Source: Limnobacter humi (GTDB lineage: Bacteria; Pseudomonadota; Gammaproteobacteria; Burkholderiales; Burkholderiaceae_B). From it: a stretch of 64,000 nucleotides of DNA. This document shows positions 1 to 8,972 of this stretch, piece by piece. Under the pieces are notes generated by a model, which saw only the letters and a list, made by a program, of their open reading frames with translations, did not search any database and was not told the DNA's origin. Location: contig NZ_JANIGO010000003.1 in the NCBI RefSeq assembly GCF_024518835.1, positions 186,001 through 250,000 on the forward strand. Direction: 5' to 3'. Made by a program: the position numbers and the translations under genes. Within the stretch, counting starts at the first letter, position 1, and each line of letters starts with the position of its first letter.

Positions 1-258
1 CGCCAACATGCCAGGCAAGTGGGCAGCGCCGCCCGCCCCGGCGATGATCACCTGGATGCCCCGGCCCAAGGCGGTTTCGGCATAGGTGAACATTTCGTCG
101 GGCATGCGGTGGGCAGACACCACGCGGGCCTCGTAGTCCACGCCAAAATCCCGCAACACTTGCACAGCGTTTTTCATGACCTCCCAGTCGGAGGATGAGC
201 CCATGACCACGCCCACTTTGGGATGGTCAGAGGTGTGCAACTTGGTCATTTCATCCAT
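1..258 (-). CDS. purE: PurE, N5-carboxyaminoimidazole ribonucleotide mutase (partial)
   Basis: Only the first 86 codons are present; the 3' part runs off the window start. Translating the minus strand from 258 gives [11 protein letters not shown] followed by the class I PurE signature [11 protein letters not shown], then [11 protein letters not shown] and [14 protein letters not shown], which form the substrate-binding part of the mutase. PurE converts N5-CAIR to CAIR in purine synthesis. It lies 33 bp downstream of purC on the same strand, as expected for a purC-purE(-purK) operon. An alternative start is the ATG at 249, which drops three residues. Confidence 0.93.
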   Translation of the reverse strand, partial: MDEMTKLHTSDHPKVGVVMGSSSDWEVMKNAVQVLRDFGVDYEARVVSAHRMPDEMFTYAETALGRGIQVIIAGAGGAAHLPGMLA

Positions 259-291
259 GGCGCAGTGTTCCCTGTCATTGTTCTACGGTGT

Positions 292-1188
292 TTATCCCAA
301 CCAAACACGGCCGGTCAATGCCTCATAGGCTTGGCGGTATTTGGCAGCGGTTTTGTCGATGATGTCCTGGGGCAGTTTGGGTGCCGGTGCCTTTTTGTTC
401 CAGCCGGGCACGCTTTCCAGGTAGTCCCGCACAAACTGCTTGTCATACGACGGTGGTGACATCCCCACCTGATACTGGTCAGCTGGCCAGAAACGGGAAG
501 AGTCTGCGGTCAACACTTCATCCATCAAGGTCAGGCGCCCTGCTTCATCCAGACCAAATTCAAACTTGGTGTCGGCAATGATGATGCCCTGACGCGCGGC
601 ATAGTCGCTGGCTTTGGTGTACAGGGCAATGGATACACTCCGAACTTGCTCGGCCAGGTCGCGGCCAATGGTTTGACACATGGTGTCAAAATCGATGTTC
701 TCGTCATGCTCGCCCACAGCCGCTTTGGTGGCGGGCGTGAAAATGGGTGCATCGAGCTTGGCGGCCATTTGCAATCCCGCAGGCAGCTTGATGCCACACA
801 CAGCACCAGTGGCTTGGTAGTCTTTCCAGCCCGAGCCGATGATGTAACCGCGCACCACCGCCTCAATCGGCAGGGGTTTGAGCTTCTTCACGACCATGGC
901 GCGGCCCCGCACCAGCTTGGCTTCCTCGGCCGTCAGCACGTCTTCAGGCTTGATACCGGTCAGGTGGTTGGGCACCACATCGTGCAGAATGTCGAACCAG
1001 AATTGGGCCATCTGTGTAAGCACCATGCCCTTTTCGGGAATGGGCTGGTCGAGAATGACGTCAAAAGCGGACAGGCGGTCGCTGGCCACGATCAGCATTT
1101 TGTCGTCACCGACTGCAAAATTTTCACGAACTTTGCCACGGTGGAGCAAGGGCAATGAGCTCAATTGGGTTTCAAACACGGTACTCAT
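292..1188 (-). CDS. purC: PurC, phosphoribosylaminoimidazole-succinocarboxamide synthase (SAICAR synthetase)
   Basis: A 298-residue protein of the longer SAICAR synthetase type. It joins CAIR and aspartate using ATP in purine synthesis. Visible family motifs are HRGKVRENF near the N-terminus (nucleotide-binding hairpin), [24 protein letters not shown] and IADTKFEFG, then the late segment [17 protein letters not shown]. The ATG at 1188 gives the standard N-terminus. It is read toward purE and sits downstream of fba, from which it is separated by a terminator-like hairpin at 1236-1265, so it probably has its own promoter in the roughly 50 bp before its start. Confidence 0.97.
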   Translation of the reverse strand: MSTVFETQLSSLPLLHRGKVRENFAVGDDKMLIVASDRLSAFDVILDQPIPEKGMVLTQMAQFWFDILHDVVPNHLTGIKPEDVLTAEEAKLVRGRAMVVKKLKPLPIEAVVRGYIIGSGWKDYQATGAVCGIKLPAGLQMAAKLDAPIFTPATKAAVGEHDENIDFDTMCQTIGRDLAEQVRSVSIALYTKASDYAARQGIIIADTKFEFGLDEAGRLTLMDEVLTADSSRFWPADQYQVGMSPPSYDKQFVRDYLESVPGWNKKAPAPKLPQDIIDKTAAKYRQAYEALTGRVWLG

Positions 1189-1235
1189 TCACAAACAGCC
1201 TTCGAAAATCGGGGGCCTGTTGAACACCCCCCGTT

Positions 1236-1265
1236 AAAAGACAAACACGCGGGAAGCCCCGCGTG
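1236..1265 (-). terminator. Rho-independent terminator after fba
   Basis: An 8-bp perfect inverted repeat, CACGCGGG at 1246-1253 and CCCGCGTG at 1258-1265 with a 4-nt loop. On the minus strand it is followed by a T-rich tail (TTTGTCTTTT, 1236-1245). It lies about 58 bp beyond the fba stop codon and before purC, so it should end or attenuate the pgk-pyk-fba transcript. Confidence 0.75.
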
Positions 1266-1322
1266 GTGGATTCTGTTGCAGCCTGGCGAAGCAAGCCGCA
1301 GCATTGGGACGAATGGCGCAGT

Positions 1323-2387
1323 TTATTGCACGATCTGCGCCAGTTCGCCCTTCGCGTATTTGGCAGCCATGTCGACCAGGTTGATGCCTTTGATTTTGCC
1401 AGCCTGGCCTTCACAACCAAATTCCAGATAACGCTGCTTGCAAATGGCCTTGGCTGCTTCGCGGGCAGGCTTCATCCATTCGCGCATGTCGAACTTGTCG
1501 GGGTTTTCAAACTGGAACTTGCGCACAGCACCGGTCATGGCCAAACGAATGTCGGTGTCGATGTTGATTTTGCGCACGCCATACTTGATGGCCTCCTGAA
1601 TTTCTTCCACGGGCACGCCGTAGGTTTCCTTCATCTTGCCGCCAAACTGGTTGATGATGGCCAGCAAATCAGCAGGAACAGACGATGAACCGTGCATCAC
1701 CAAGTGCGTGTTGGGAATGCGGGCGTGAATTTCCTTCACGCGGGAAATGGCCAGAATGTCGCCTGTGGGTTTGCGGCTGAACTTGTAGGCGCCATGGCTG
1801 GTGCCAATTGCAATTGCCAAGGCATCCAGCTGGGTGGCCTTCACAAACACGGCCGCTTCTTCGGGGTCGGTCAGCATTTGGCTGTGGTCCAGCTTGCCTT
1901 CAGCACCAATGCCGTCTTCTTCGCCGGCTTCACCGGTTTCCAGATTGCCCAGGCAACCCAATTCACCTTCCACAGTCACCCCCACTTTGTGGGCCATCTC
2001 CACCACGGTTTTGGTGACGTTCACGTTGTAGTCGAAGCTGGCGGGTGTTTTGCCGTCTTCCATGAGGGAACCATCCATCATCACCGAGCCAAAACCGAGG
2101 TCGATGGCGCCTTGGCACACCTTGGGGCTGGTGCCATGGTCCTGGTGCATCACCAGCGGAATGTGGGGGTAGGCTTCCACAGCGGCTTGAATAAGGTGTT
2201 TGATGAAGGGCTCACCGGCGTATTTGCGCGCACCGGCGCTGGCCTGAAGAATCACGGGTGCGCCGACTTCATCGGCCGCAGCCATCACGGCCTGCACCTG
2301 TTCCAGGTTGTTCACGTTGAACGCGGGGATGCCGTAACCTTGTTCAGCGGCATGGTCCAGCAATTGGCGCATCGATACGAGTGGCAT
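1323..2387 (-). CDS. fba: Class II fructose-1,6-bisphosphate aldolase (Calvin-cycle subtype)
   Basis: A 354-residue zinc-dependent class II aldolase that interconverts fructose-1,6-bisphosphate with DHAP and glyceraldehyde-3-phosphate. Motifs seen are the N-terminal [12 protein letters not shown], the zinc-ligand segment MHQDHGTSP, the loop [20 protein letters not shown] and VMHGSSSVP. Length and motifs match the Calvin-cycle-like subtype of class II aldolases usual in betaproteobacteria. The start at 2387 is supported by a GGAGA ribosome-binding site about 7 bases upstream. It is only 19 bp downstream of pyk on the same strand, so the two are likely cotranscribed. Confidence 0.97.
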   Translation of the reverse strand: MPLVSMRQLLDHAAEQGYGIPAFNVNNLEQVQAVMAAADEVGAPVILQASAGARKYAGEPFIKHLIQAAVEAYPHIPLVMHQDHGTSPKVCQGAIDLGFGSVMMDGSLMEDGKTPASFDYNVNVTKTVVEMAHKVGVTVEGELGCLGNLETGEAGEEDGIGAEGKLDHSQMLTDPEEAAVFVKATQLDALAIAIGTSHGAYKFSRKPTGDILAISRVKEIHARIPNTHLVMHGSSSVPADLLAIINQFGGKMKETYGVPVEEIQEAIKYGVRKINIDTDIRLAMTGAVRKFQFENPDKFDMREWMKPAREAAKAICKQRYLEFGCEGQAGKIKGINLVDMAAKYAKGELAQIVQ

Positions 2388-2406
2388 GGTGTGTCTCCAA
2401 AAATAA

Positions 2407-3873
2407 TCAGTTCAATAATCCGATGTGTTCGCCCACGCGAACAATTTTCATGGTGTTGGTGCCGCCCGATTTGCCAATCGGCTCGCCGATGGTAATCACG
2501 ATAAGGTCACCCAGTTCCACCACCTTGGCATCCAGCAGTGCCTTCTCGGCCTTGGCCAGCAATTGTTCTCGGTCCTCGGTTTCGTACTGCAGCATCACGG
2601 TCCGCACATCGCGGTACAGCGACAGGCGGCGCCGGGTTTTTTCTTCCGGCGTGAGCGCAAAAATCGGCACACCACAGTTCAGGCGGGACATCCACAACGC
2701 GGTGGAGCCAGACTGCGTGAGCGCTGCAATCGCCTTGACCTCCAAGTGATGCGCCGTGAACAACGCCGCCATGGCGATGGACTGGTCCACCCGCTTGAAT
2801 TTGCGGTTCAAAAAGTCGGCATCCAAACTGACCGGGGCGGACTTTTCAGCCTCGACACAGGTGCGGGCCATGGCCTTGATGGTTTCTACTGGGAACTTGC
2901 CTGCCGCGGTTTCAGCCGACAGCATGACCGCGTCCGTACCGTCCAGCACGGCGTTGGCCACATCCGACACCTCGGCGCGGGTGGGCACCGGGCTTTCAAT
3001 CATGCTCTCCATCATCTGCGTGGCGGTGATGGTGAGCTTGTTGTGCTCGCGGGCCGCACGGATGAGGCGTTTTTGGGCCGCCGGTACCGCAGCATCGCCA
3101 ATTTCAACCGCCAGGTCACCACGGGCCACCATGAGGCCATCGCACGAGCGAATCAGGTCATCCAGGTTTTCCAGTGCTTCGCAGCGCTCTACCTTGGCAA
3201 TCATCAGCGCATGCCCACCGGCCGCACGGCACAGTTCGCGGGCCATGTACATGTCAGCACCACTTTTCGGGAAGCTGACTGCAATGTAGTCGGCTTCAAA
3301 AGCCACGGCCGTTCGGATGTCTTCCATGTCTTTGGATGTGAGCGCAGGCGCAGACAAGCCCCCGCCCAGTTTGTTGATGCCCTTGCGGTTTTTCAACACA
3401 CCGCCCACCTCGGTCACCATAGAGATTTGCGAACCCGCCACCTTTTTGACCTTGAGCACAATCTTGCCGTCATCCAGCAACAAGGTGTCGCCCGCTTTCA
3501 CGTCATTGACCAATTCGGGATAGTCCAACCCCACCCGTGTATCGTCGCCTTCTTTGCAGGTGGCATCGAGCAAAAATTCCTGCCCTTCGGTCAACAGCGT
3601 TGAACCATTGGCGAACAGGCCGATGCGGATTTTCGGGCCCTGCAGGTCGGCCATGACGGCCACGTCCTTGCACAGCTTGGCGGCAATCTCGCGCACGGTT
3701 TTTACCCGGCCAATGTGTTCATCGGCTGTGCCATGCGAGAAGTTGACCCGCACCACATTCATGCCAGCGGCAATCATCTTTTCCAGTACTTCCGGTGAGG
3801 TGCTGGAGGGGCCGAGGGTGGCCACAATTTTGGTTTGACGGACGGCGAAGGTGGTCATGGATGGTGTGCTCAT
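2407..3873 (-). CDS. pyk: Pyruvate kinase
   Basis: A 488-residue pyruvate kinase that converts phosphoenolpyruvate and ADP to pyruvate and ATP. The order of motifs is typical: [11 protein letters not shown] near the N-terminus, [15 protein letters not shown], the active-site region [34 protein letters not shown] and [15 protein letters not shown]. The C-terminal regulatory domain is present (ending HIGLLN). It starts 11 bp after pgk and ends 19 bp before fba, so pgk-pyk-fba form one glycolytic operon. A second in-frame ATG five codons in (3858) could be the real start. Confidence 0.97.
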   Translation of the reverse strand: MSTPSMTTFAVRQTKIVATLGPSSTSPEVLEKMIAAGMNVVRVNFSHGTADEHIGRVKTVREIAAKLCKDVAVMADLQGPKIRIGLFANGSTLLTEGQEFLLDATCKEGDDTRVGLDYPELVNDVKAGDTLLLDDGKIVLKVKKVAGSQISMVTEVGGVLKNRKGINKLGGGLSAPALTSKDMEDIRTAVAFEADYIAVSFPKSGADMYMARELCRAAGGHALMIAKVERCEALENLDDLIRSCDGLMVARGDLAVEIGDAAVPAAQKRLIRAAREHNKLTITATQMMESMIESPVPTRAEVSDVANAVLDGTDAVMLSAETAAGKFPVETIKAMARTCVEAEKSAPVSLDADFLNRKFKRVDQSIAMAALFTAHHLEVKAIAALTQSGSTALWMSRLNCGVPIFALTPEEKTRRRLSLYRDVRTVMLQYETEDREQLLAKAEKALLDAKVVELGDLIVITIGEPIGKSGGTNTMKIVRVGEHIGLLN

Positions 3874-3884
3874 GGGGTGGACGT

Positions 3885-5066
3885 TCAGGCTGCGCGCTGC
3901 TGGAGGATTTCAACAGCAGGCAGGGTTTTGCCTTCCAGAAACTCCAGGAATGCACCACCACCGGTGGAAATGTAGCTGACCTGTTCGCTGATGTTGTATT
4001 TGGCAATGGCGGCCAGGGTGTCGCCACCACCGGCAATCGAGAATGCCGACGATGCGGCGATGGCACGCGCCAGGCGCTCGGTGCCATGGCCAAACTGGTC
4101 AAACTCGAACACACCGACCGGGCCATTCCACACAATGGTGCCAGCGTTTTGCAAAATGGTGGACAGGCCTTCGGCAGTCTGCGGACCAATGTCAAAAATC
4201 ATGTCCGTGGCCGACACATCTTCCACCTTTTTGGTGGTGGCCACCGCGGATGGGCTGAATTCGCTGCCCACCACCACATCCACCGGGATGGGCACTGCGG
4301 CACCCCGGGTTTTCAGTTTCTCGATGATGGACTTCGCCTCACCAATCAGATCAGCTTCGACCAGGGACTTTCCGATGGGCAAACCCACCGCAGCCATGAA
4401 GGTGTTGGCAATGCCGCCACCCACAATCAACTGGTCCACCTTTTCAGCCAGGCTATTGAGAATGGTCAGTTTGGTGGACACTTTGGAGCCAGCCACAATC
4501 GCCACCAATGGGCGCTTGGGTGCAGACAGGGCCGCACCCAATGCATCCAGCTCTGCCGCCAGCAGGGGGCCCGCGCAGGCCACTTTGGCAAACTGGGCAG
4601 CCCCATGGGTGGTGGCCTCAGCCCGGTGGGCGGTGCCAAAGGCATCATTCACATAAATGTCGCACAGGGCCGCAATTTGCTTGGCCAAGTCCGGGCTGTT
4701 CTTTTTCTCGCCTTTGTTGAAACGGCAGTTTTCCAGCAACACCACTTCACCAGCAGACACACTGACGCCGTTTACCCAGTCTTTGACCAAACGAACGTTT
4801 CGACCCAACAGTTCACCCAGGCGCTTGGCCACGGGGGCCAGGCTCAGCTTCTCGTCGTACTCACCCTCGGTGGGGCGGCCAAAGTGGCTGGTTAGCATCA
4901 GGGCGGCATTGTTTTTCAGGCAGTATTCAATGCCGGGCAGGGAGGCGCGAATCCGGGTGTCTTCGGTGATGTTGCCGTCGGCATCCACGGGAACGTTAAA
5001 ATCAACCCGAATGAGTACACGTTGATTGGATACGGCTTGATCGGTCAGACGCAGGAAACGCAGCAT
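3885..5066 (-). CDS. pgk: Phosphoglycerate kinase
   Basis: A 393-residue phosphoglycerate kinase (1,3-bisphosphoglycerate + ADP to 3-phosphoglycerate + ATP). The reading frame stays open upstream to 5213, but the ATG at 5066 gives the family N-terminus [10 protein letters not shown] followed by [11 protein letters not shown], so I take that start. Other motifs are [35 protein letters not shown], and the nucleotide-binding GGGDTLAA and [13 protein letters not shown] at the C-terminus. It is the first gene of the pgk-pyk-fba operon and is divergent from the rhombosortase gene, with 27 bp between the two starts. Confidence 0.96.
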   Translation of the reverse strand: MLRFLRLTDQAVSNQRVLIRVDFNVPVDADGNITEDTRIRASLPGIEYCLKNNAALMLTSHFGRPTEGEYDEKLSLAPVAKRLGELLGRNVRLVKDWVNGVSVSAGEVVLLENCRFNKGEKKNSPDLAKQIAALCDIYVNDAFGTAHRAEATTHGAAQFAKVACAGPLLAAELDALGAALSAPKRPLVAIVAGSKVSTKLTILNSLAEKVDQLIVGGGIANTFMAAVGLPIGKSLVEADLIGEAKSIIEKLKTRGAAVPIPVDVVVGSEFSPSAVATTKKVEDVSATDMIFDIGPQTAEGLSTILQNAGTIVWNGPVGVFEFDQFGHGTERLARAIAASSAFSIAGGGDTLAAIAKYNISEQVSYISTGGGAFLEFLEGKTLPAVEILQQRAA

Positions 5067-5093
5067 CGCTTGAACACTCGCAAGGAAGGTTGA

Positions 5094-5732
5094 TTGAAAA
5101 CAATCCTGAATTATAAACCGCCCAAGCCCTTGCTCACCGTGTGGGCACTCTGGTTTGCCGTGGCTTTGTGCGCACTGGTCGCCCAATTGGCCTGGGGCCC
5201 AGTTCAAGGGCAAGGTCTTGATTTATCGGAGTCATTTTTTCTGAACACCTTGCTGGGTCAATTCGTGCACCTGGGCTGGGTGCACTTGGCGCTGAACCTG
5301 CTCGGCTTGGCTGTGGTGTTGTGGGGTTTTGAACGAACGGTTAGCCCGGTTACTTTGTGGTTTGGCCTAGGGTGGGGGCTATTGACCGTGCCCCTTTATT
5401 TGACCTGGGTGGAGCGTCTGGACTGGTATGTGGGGCTCAGTGGCGCCCTGCACACCGCGTTCGTGGTTGGGTTGCTGCACGCCTGGCGCCATTGGTTCGC
5501 AGCGCGCGCTGCACAAAGCACCCCGCCATCGCCGCTGCCTTTGCTCCTGCTCACAGCAGGTTTACTGGCCAAATTGGTGTTGGAAGCAAAACAGGCATCG
5601 ACCGGATTACCGATTGATGCCTGGGTGGGCGGGCATGTTGCCATTCAAGCCCACCGGGGGGGAGCCCTGGCAGGCCTGCTGGCCTATGTTGCGCGGGTGC
5701 CTGTTTTAGCCTGGATTGGTCGCCGACGGTAG
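5094..5732 (+). CDS. rrtA: Rhombosortase (GlyGly-CTERM-specific rhomboid-family serine protease)
   Basis: A 212-residue, strongly hydrophobic protein with about six membrane segments. Rhomboid-type catalytic features are visible: [10 protein letters not shown] (residues 59-68) matches the HxxxxHxxxN motif of the second segment, GLSG holds the predicted nucleophile Ser116, and AHRGG holds the predicted catalytic His187. The short length and these motifs fit the rhombosortase subfamily rather than a housekeeping rhomboid. Translation appears to begin at TTG 5094, directly after an in-frame stop and behind an AAGGAAGG ribosome-binding site; there is no ATG nearby. Its neighbour, convergent and overlapping by 49 bp, is an exported protease with a GlyGly-CTERM tail, the predicted substrate. 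Confidence 0.82.
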   Translation: MKTILNYKPPKPLLTVWALWFAVALCALVAQLAWGPVQGQGLDLSESFFLNTLLGQFVHLGWVHLALNLLGLAVVLWGFERTVSPVTLWFGLGWGLLTVPLYLTWVERLDWYVGLSGALHTAFVVGLLHAWRHWFAARAAQSTPPSPLPLLLLTAGLLAKLVLEAKQASTGLPIDAWVGGHVAIQAHRGGALAGLLAYVARVPVLAWIGRRR

Positions 5733-7669
5733 AGCATCATGGCACTGGCCAGCATCAGCAAACCCGACAAGCCAAGGCCACCACCACCGCCGCCACCGCC
5801 GCCTCCCGAGGAGACAGGGGTTGTTGAGCCCGTGCTTTGGGGCGTGGTTGAACCCATGCTGGCCGGTGCACTGCTGCTATCGCCACTGGCCACAACACGA
5901 ACCGCTGTGAAAGTGCTGCGGCTCTCGCCCACCGAGTCGGTCACCGTGAGCTTGAACACCAGGTCGGATGTGCTGTTGGCCGCTGGCAAATCCACATCGG
6001 CTGTGCTGCGGGTGCCCGTTAACACGGGTGTGCCAGACACCTGTTCCCACAAATACGACGCAATGGTGCGACCCGACAGTGCAGTGCTGGAAGAACCGCG
6101 CAACAGCACGGGGTTGGAGGCGCTGGCACTTTCCTGGGGAGCAGTCCCGTTGTAAGAACTGGTACCCAGTCCATTGGCCGTCACCGACGCGTTGGCCAAT
6201 GGTTTGGTGCCTCGAATGGAATTGACCGCAGCATAGGCATCCAGCATGCCAGTGCCACACACAGCCGTGGTGCAATTGCAGGTGGCAAACCCTGAATTGG
6301 CCGAGCAGGTTTGACCCGATGGCGACAGAAATGGCGCAGTGGTGCTGGTGATGGCCGACGCAATTTGAGTGGGGGTCAGTGCCGAGTTCACGGCTTTTAT
6401 CAAACCAGCCGTGGCTGCCACCAGGGGCGCGGCAAAGGAAGTTCCGGTTTTGGACACCAAGGTAGATGCGCCTGGGGTGGTGGTGCCTGAATTGCCCAAA
6501 CCGACCAAGCCATAGTAATAACCACCTGGTGCCATCAAGGCAACGCCGGTGCCCAAGGCGCTGTAATAGGCTCGACTGCCATCGCGGTCGATGGCCCCCA
6601 CACCCATCACACCGCTGCAATTGGCGGGTGAATCCACCACGCCGCCCCCATTACCGGCGGCCGCAACCACCAGGGTCCCAGCCGCAGTGACGCGGTTGAC
6701 CACATCCTGCTCCAGTGAGCTGCACGTGTTGGCACTGCCCAGGCTAAGGTTGATGACAGCCGCAGGGTTGGTATTGCGGGGAACACCGGGTACATCCAGG
6801 CCGGCAGACCACAGCATGGCATCCAGCACATCCGACAAGTAACCACCGCACTTGCCCAGCACGCGCACCGGCAAAATTTTCACGTTCCAGTCAGCACCCG
6901 CGATATCGGCACTGTTGTTGGTATTGGCGGCAATTTCACCCGCCACAAAAGTGCCGTGCCACGAGGAATCCTTGACTGAACAACCAGCAAAGGGACCCGA
7001 CTGGGATTCGGCGGAAGTGATCCAGTTTCCAGGGTCAGCGGGGTTGGCATCACGTCCATCACCGTCATTGGCTGTGTTCACATCGGACACGAAGTCATAA
7101 CCTGAAAGCAGGCGGCCAGCCAAGTCTGGGGTTTCGAACACCACGCCGGTGTCGAGCACCGCAATCACCACGTTTGAGCTGCCTTTGATCAAATCCCAAG
7201 CCAGGTTGAACTTGGCACCGCCCCGCCCGCTGGTGCTCTGCAAGTGCCATTGGTTGGTGTAAGTGCTTTCATTGGGCGTGGCCTGAATACGAACAGGCCG
7301 ATCCTGCATGACCAAGTCCACATCCGGATCGCTGGACAGGCGGTTCAACAACGACTGAACATCCGACGGTCGAACCGATGGACCAAAGCGCATGACATGT
7401 GTACCCACCGTACCAGCACGCACCCAGGTGGCATCGACCCGGTTGCGGGTCATCACAGCAGACAATGATTCGCCGTCTTTTTCCAGGCGACGCACACTGG
7501 GTGTGGCACCCAGCTCGACTGAGTTTTTCAGTTTGATGATGAACTGCGTGCCGGCGGCTTGCTGGGCGTGGGCGGTGCCGGTCATCACCAGACAGGCCAG
7601 AAACAGGGCCAACAGGGCATTGGCTTGATTCCGGATGGAACGGAAATTGGCTGAGCAGATTGTCAACAT
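5684..7669 (-). CDS. Secreted S8 (subtilisin-like) serine protease with GlyGly-CTERM sorting tail
   Basis: A 661-residue preproprotein. Residues 1-35 form a signal peptide ending in TAHA, with an inhibitor-type propeptide from about 40 to 130. The S8 catalytic triad is visible as Asp173 (AVLDTGV), His238 (SWHGTFVAG) and Ser411 (TGTSFAAP), with the oxyanion Asn340 (AAAGN). A PKD-like domain spans about 485-595, followed by a Ser/Thr-rich linker, a run of ten glycines (622-631), a hydrophobic stretch [15 protein letters not shown] and YRRR. Gly run, membrane segment and basic cluster are the GlyGly-CTERM tripartite tail recognised by rhombosortase, encoded next door. The chosen ATG at 7669 starts the signal peptide; the open frame extends to 7726. 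Confidence 0.9.
   Translation of the reverse strand: MLTICSANFRSIRNQANALLALFLACLVMTGTAHAQQAAGTQFIIKLKNSVELGATPSVRRLEKDGESLSAVMTRNRVDATWVRAGTVGTHVMRFGPSVRPSDVQSLLNRLSSDPDVDLVMQDRPVRIQATPNESTYTNQWHLQSTSGRGGAKFNLAWDLIKGSSNVVIAVLDTGVVFETPDLAGRLLSGYDFVSDVNTANDGDGRDANPADPGNWITSAESQSGPFAGCSVKDSSWHGTFVAGEIAANTNNSADIAGADWNVKILPVRVLGKCGGYLSDVLDAMLWSAGLDVPGVPRNTNPAAVINLSLGSANTCSSLEQDVVNRVTAAGTLVVAAAGNGGGVVDSPANCSGVMGVGAIDRDGSRAYYSALGTGVALMAPGGYYYGLVGLGNSGTTTPGASTLVSKTGTSFAAPLVAATAGLIKAVNSALTPTQIASAITSTTAPFLSPSGQTCSANSGFATCNCTTAVCGTGMLDAYAAVNSIRGTKPLANASVTANGLGTSSYNGTAPQESASASNPVLLRGSSSTALSGRTIASYLWEQVSGTPVLTGTRSTADVDLPAANSTSDLVFKLTVTDSVGESRSTFTAVRVVASGDSSSAPASMGSTTPQSTGSTTPVSSGGGGGGGGGGLGLSGLLMLASAMMLYRRRPIQAKTGTRAT
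5775..5807 (-). repeat. Trinucleotide (GGN) run coding the glycine tract of the S8 protease tail
   Basis: Ten consecutive Gly codons (mixed GGA, GGC, GGT) on the minus strand form the glycine spacer of the sorting tail. Mixed third bases make replication slippage less likely than in a pure repeat, and any slippage would change glycine number without a frameshift. Confidence 0.7.
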
Positions 7670-7873
7670 TGCTAAACTCTCAAGACAGATTAAGCACAAG
7701 GCTATCGGTCTTGCCGCCCAACCCATCCCGAGAAAAGACTGCAGAACGGAGTCTACTTTTCAGAACAAGGCAGGGGCACGGCGCACAGGCCGCTGACCGA
7801 TGATTGAAACATCGGCAAAACGACCTGCCCGCAGGAGTGCACAGAAGGGGGAACACCCCCAGAAATGGGCGCA
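7670..7873. other. Spacer between S8 protease and gap
   Basis: About 200 non-coding bases upstream of the protease gene. Besides the gap terminator at its right edge it holds a small perfect dyad, CCGATG at 7797-7802 and CATCGG at 7810-7815, and a GGGGG/CCCCC hairpin near 7850. I could not assign a convincing sigma-70 promoter for the protease here. Confidence 0.4.
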
Positions 7874-7902
7874 AAAAAGCCGACCATGGGGGTCGGCTTT
7901 TT
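7873..7902 (-). terminator. Rho-independent terminator after gap
   Basis: A 12-bp perfect inverted repeat, AAAAAGCCGACC at 7874-7885 and GGTCGGCTTTTT at 7891-7902 with a 5-nt loop. It ends in a T run on either strand. It lies 35 bp beyond the gap stop codon and probably ends the tkt-gap transcript, insulating it from the protease gene. Confidence 0.9.
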
Positions 7903-7936
7903 GACAATCCGCTTAAAGCGGACGGGAATTGTTCAA

Positions 7937-8947
7937 TTACTTCGCGTTCATCAGGGCCACAGTGGTGTCGAGCATGCGGTTGGAGAAACCCCACTCGTTG
8001 TCGTACCAGCTGGACACTTTCACCAGCTTGCCGCTCACCTTGGTCAGCGTTGCATCAAAGGCGCTGGAGGCTGGATTGTGGTTGAAGTCGATGGACACCA
8101 AGGGTGCGTCGTTGTATTCCAGCACGCCTTTCAGCGGGCCTTCAGCGGCTGCTTTCAGGATGCTGTTCACTTCCTCAACGGTGGTGTCGCGCTTGGCCAC
8201 AAAGGACAAATCCACCATGGACACGTTGATGGTGGGCACACGCACAGCGTAGCCATCCAGCTTGCCATTCAACTCGGGCAGCACCAGGCCAACCGCAGCA
8301 GCCGCACCGGTTTTGGTGGGGATCATGCTCATGGTGGCGGAGCGCGCGCGGCGCAGGTCTTCGTGGTACACGTCGGTCAGCACCTGGTCGTTGGTGTAGG
8401 CGTGAATGGTGGTCATCAGACCGGTTTCCAGACCGATGGCATCGTTCAGGGGCTTGACCAGCGGGGCCAAACAGTTGGTGGTACAAGAAGCATTGGAAAT
8501 CACGGTGTCGGTGCTCTTCAACACTTGGTGGTTCACGCCAAACACCACCGTGGCATCCACGTCCTTGCCACCCGGGGCGGAAATGATGACTTTCTTAGCG
8601 CCGCCTTTCAGGTGGGCAGATGCTTTTTCCTTGGAAGTGAAGAAGCCAGTGCATTCCATCACCACGTCCACACCCAACTCGCCCCAAGGCAGTTCAGCCG
8701 GGTTGCGGTTGGCCAGCACCTTGATTTTGTCGCCATTGACCACCATGTAGTCGCCATCCACGGCAACGGTGCCAGGAAAACGGCCATGGGCTGTGTCGTA
8801 CTGGGTCAGGTGGGCGTTGGTCTTGGGGTCGCCCAAGTCGTTGATGGCCACGATTTGAATATCGTGCTTTTTACCACCTTCGTAATGGGCACGCAGCACA
8901 TTACGGCCAATACGGCCGTAGCCGTTGATCGCGACGCGAATAGTCAT
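7937..8947 (-). CDS. gap: Type I glyceraldehyde-3-phosphate dehydrogenase
   Basis: A 336-residue NAD(P)-dependent GAPDH that oxidises glyceraldehyde-3-phosphate to 1,3-bisphosphoglycerate. It shows the N-terminal Rossmann motif [14 protein letters not shown], the catalytic-cysteine motif [13 protein letters not shown], and the C-terminal [15 protein letters not shown]. The frame is open to 9067, but ATG 8947 gives the exact family N-terminus [11 protein letters not shown] and is preceded by a strong AAGGAG ribosome-binding site, so that start is used. It lies 25 bp downstream of transketolase on the same strand. Confidence 0.97.
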   Translation of the reverse strand: MTIRVAINGYGRIGRNVLRAHYEGGKKHDIQIVAINDLGDPKTNAHLTQYDTAHGRFPGTVAVDGDYMVVNGDKIKVLANRNPAELPWGELGVDVVMECTGFFTSKEKASAHLKGGAKKVIISAPGGKDVDATVVFGVNHQVLKSTDTVISNASCTTNCLAPLVKPLNDAIGLETGLMTTIHAYTNDQVLTDVYHEDLRRARSATMSMIPTKTGAAAAVGLVLPELNGKLDGYAVRVPTINVSMVDLSFVAKRDTTVEEVNSILKAAAEGPLKGVLEYNDAPLVSIDFNHNPASSAFDATLTKVSGKLVKVSSWYDNEWGFSNRMLDTTVALMNAK

Positions 8948-8972
8948 GACAAAGCTCCTTGAAAGTAAACTG

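Noticed and set aside
646-1158. Long plus-strand open frame opposite purC
   Set aside because: It is antisense to purC, has no ribosome-binding site and reads as low-information His/Gly-rich sequence; it follows from codon bias of the real gene.
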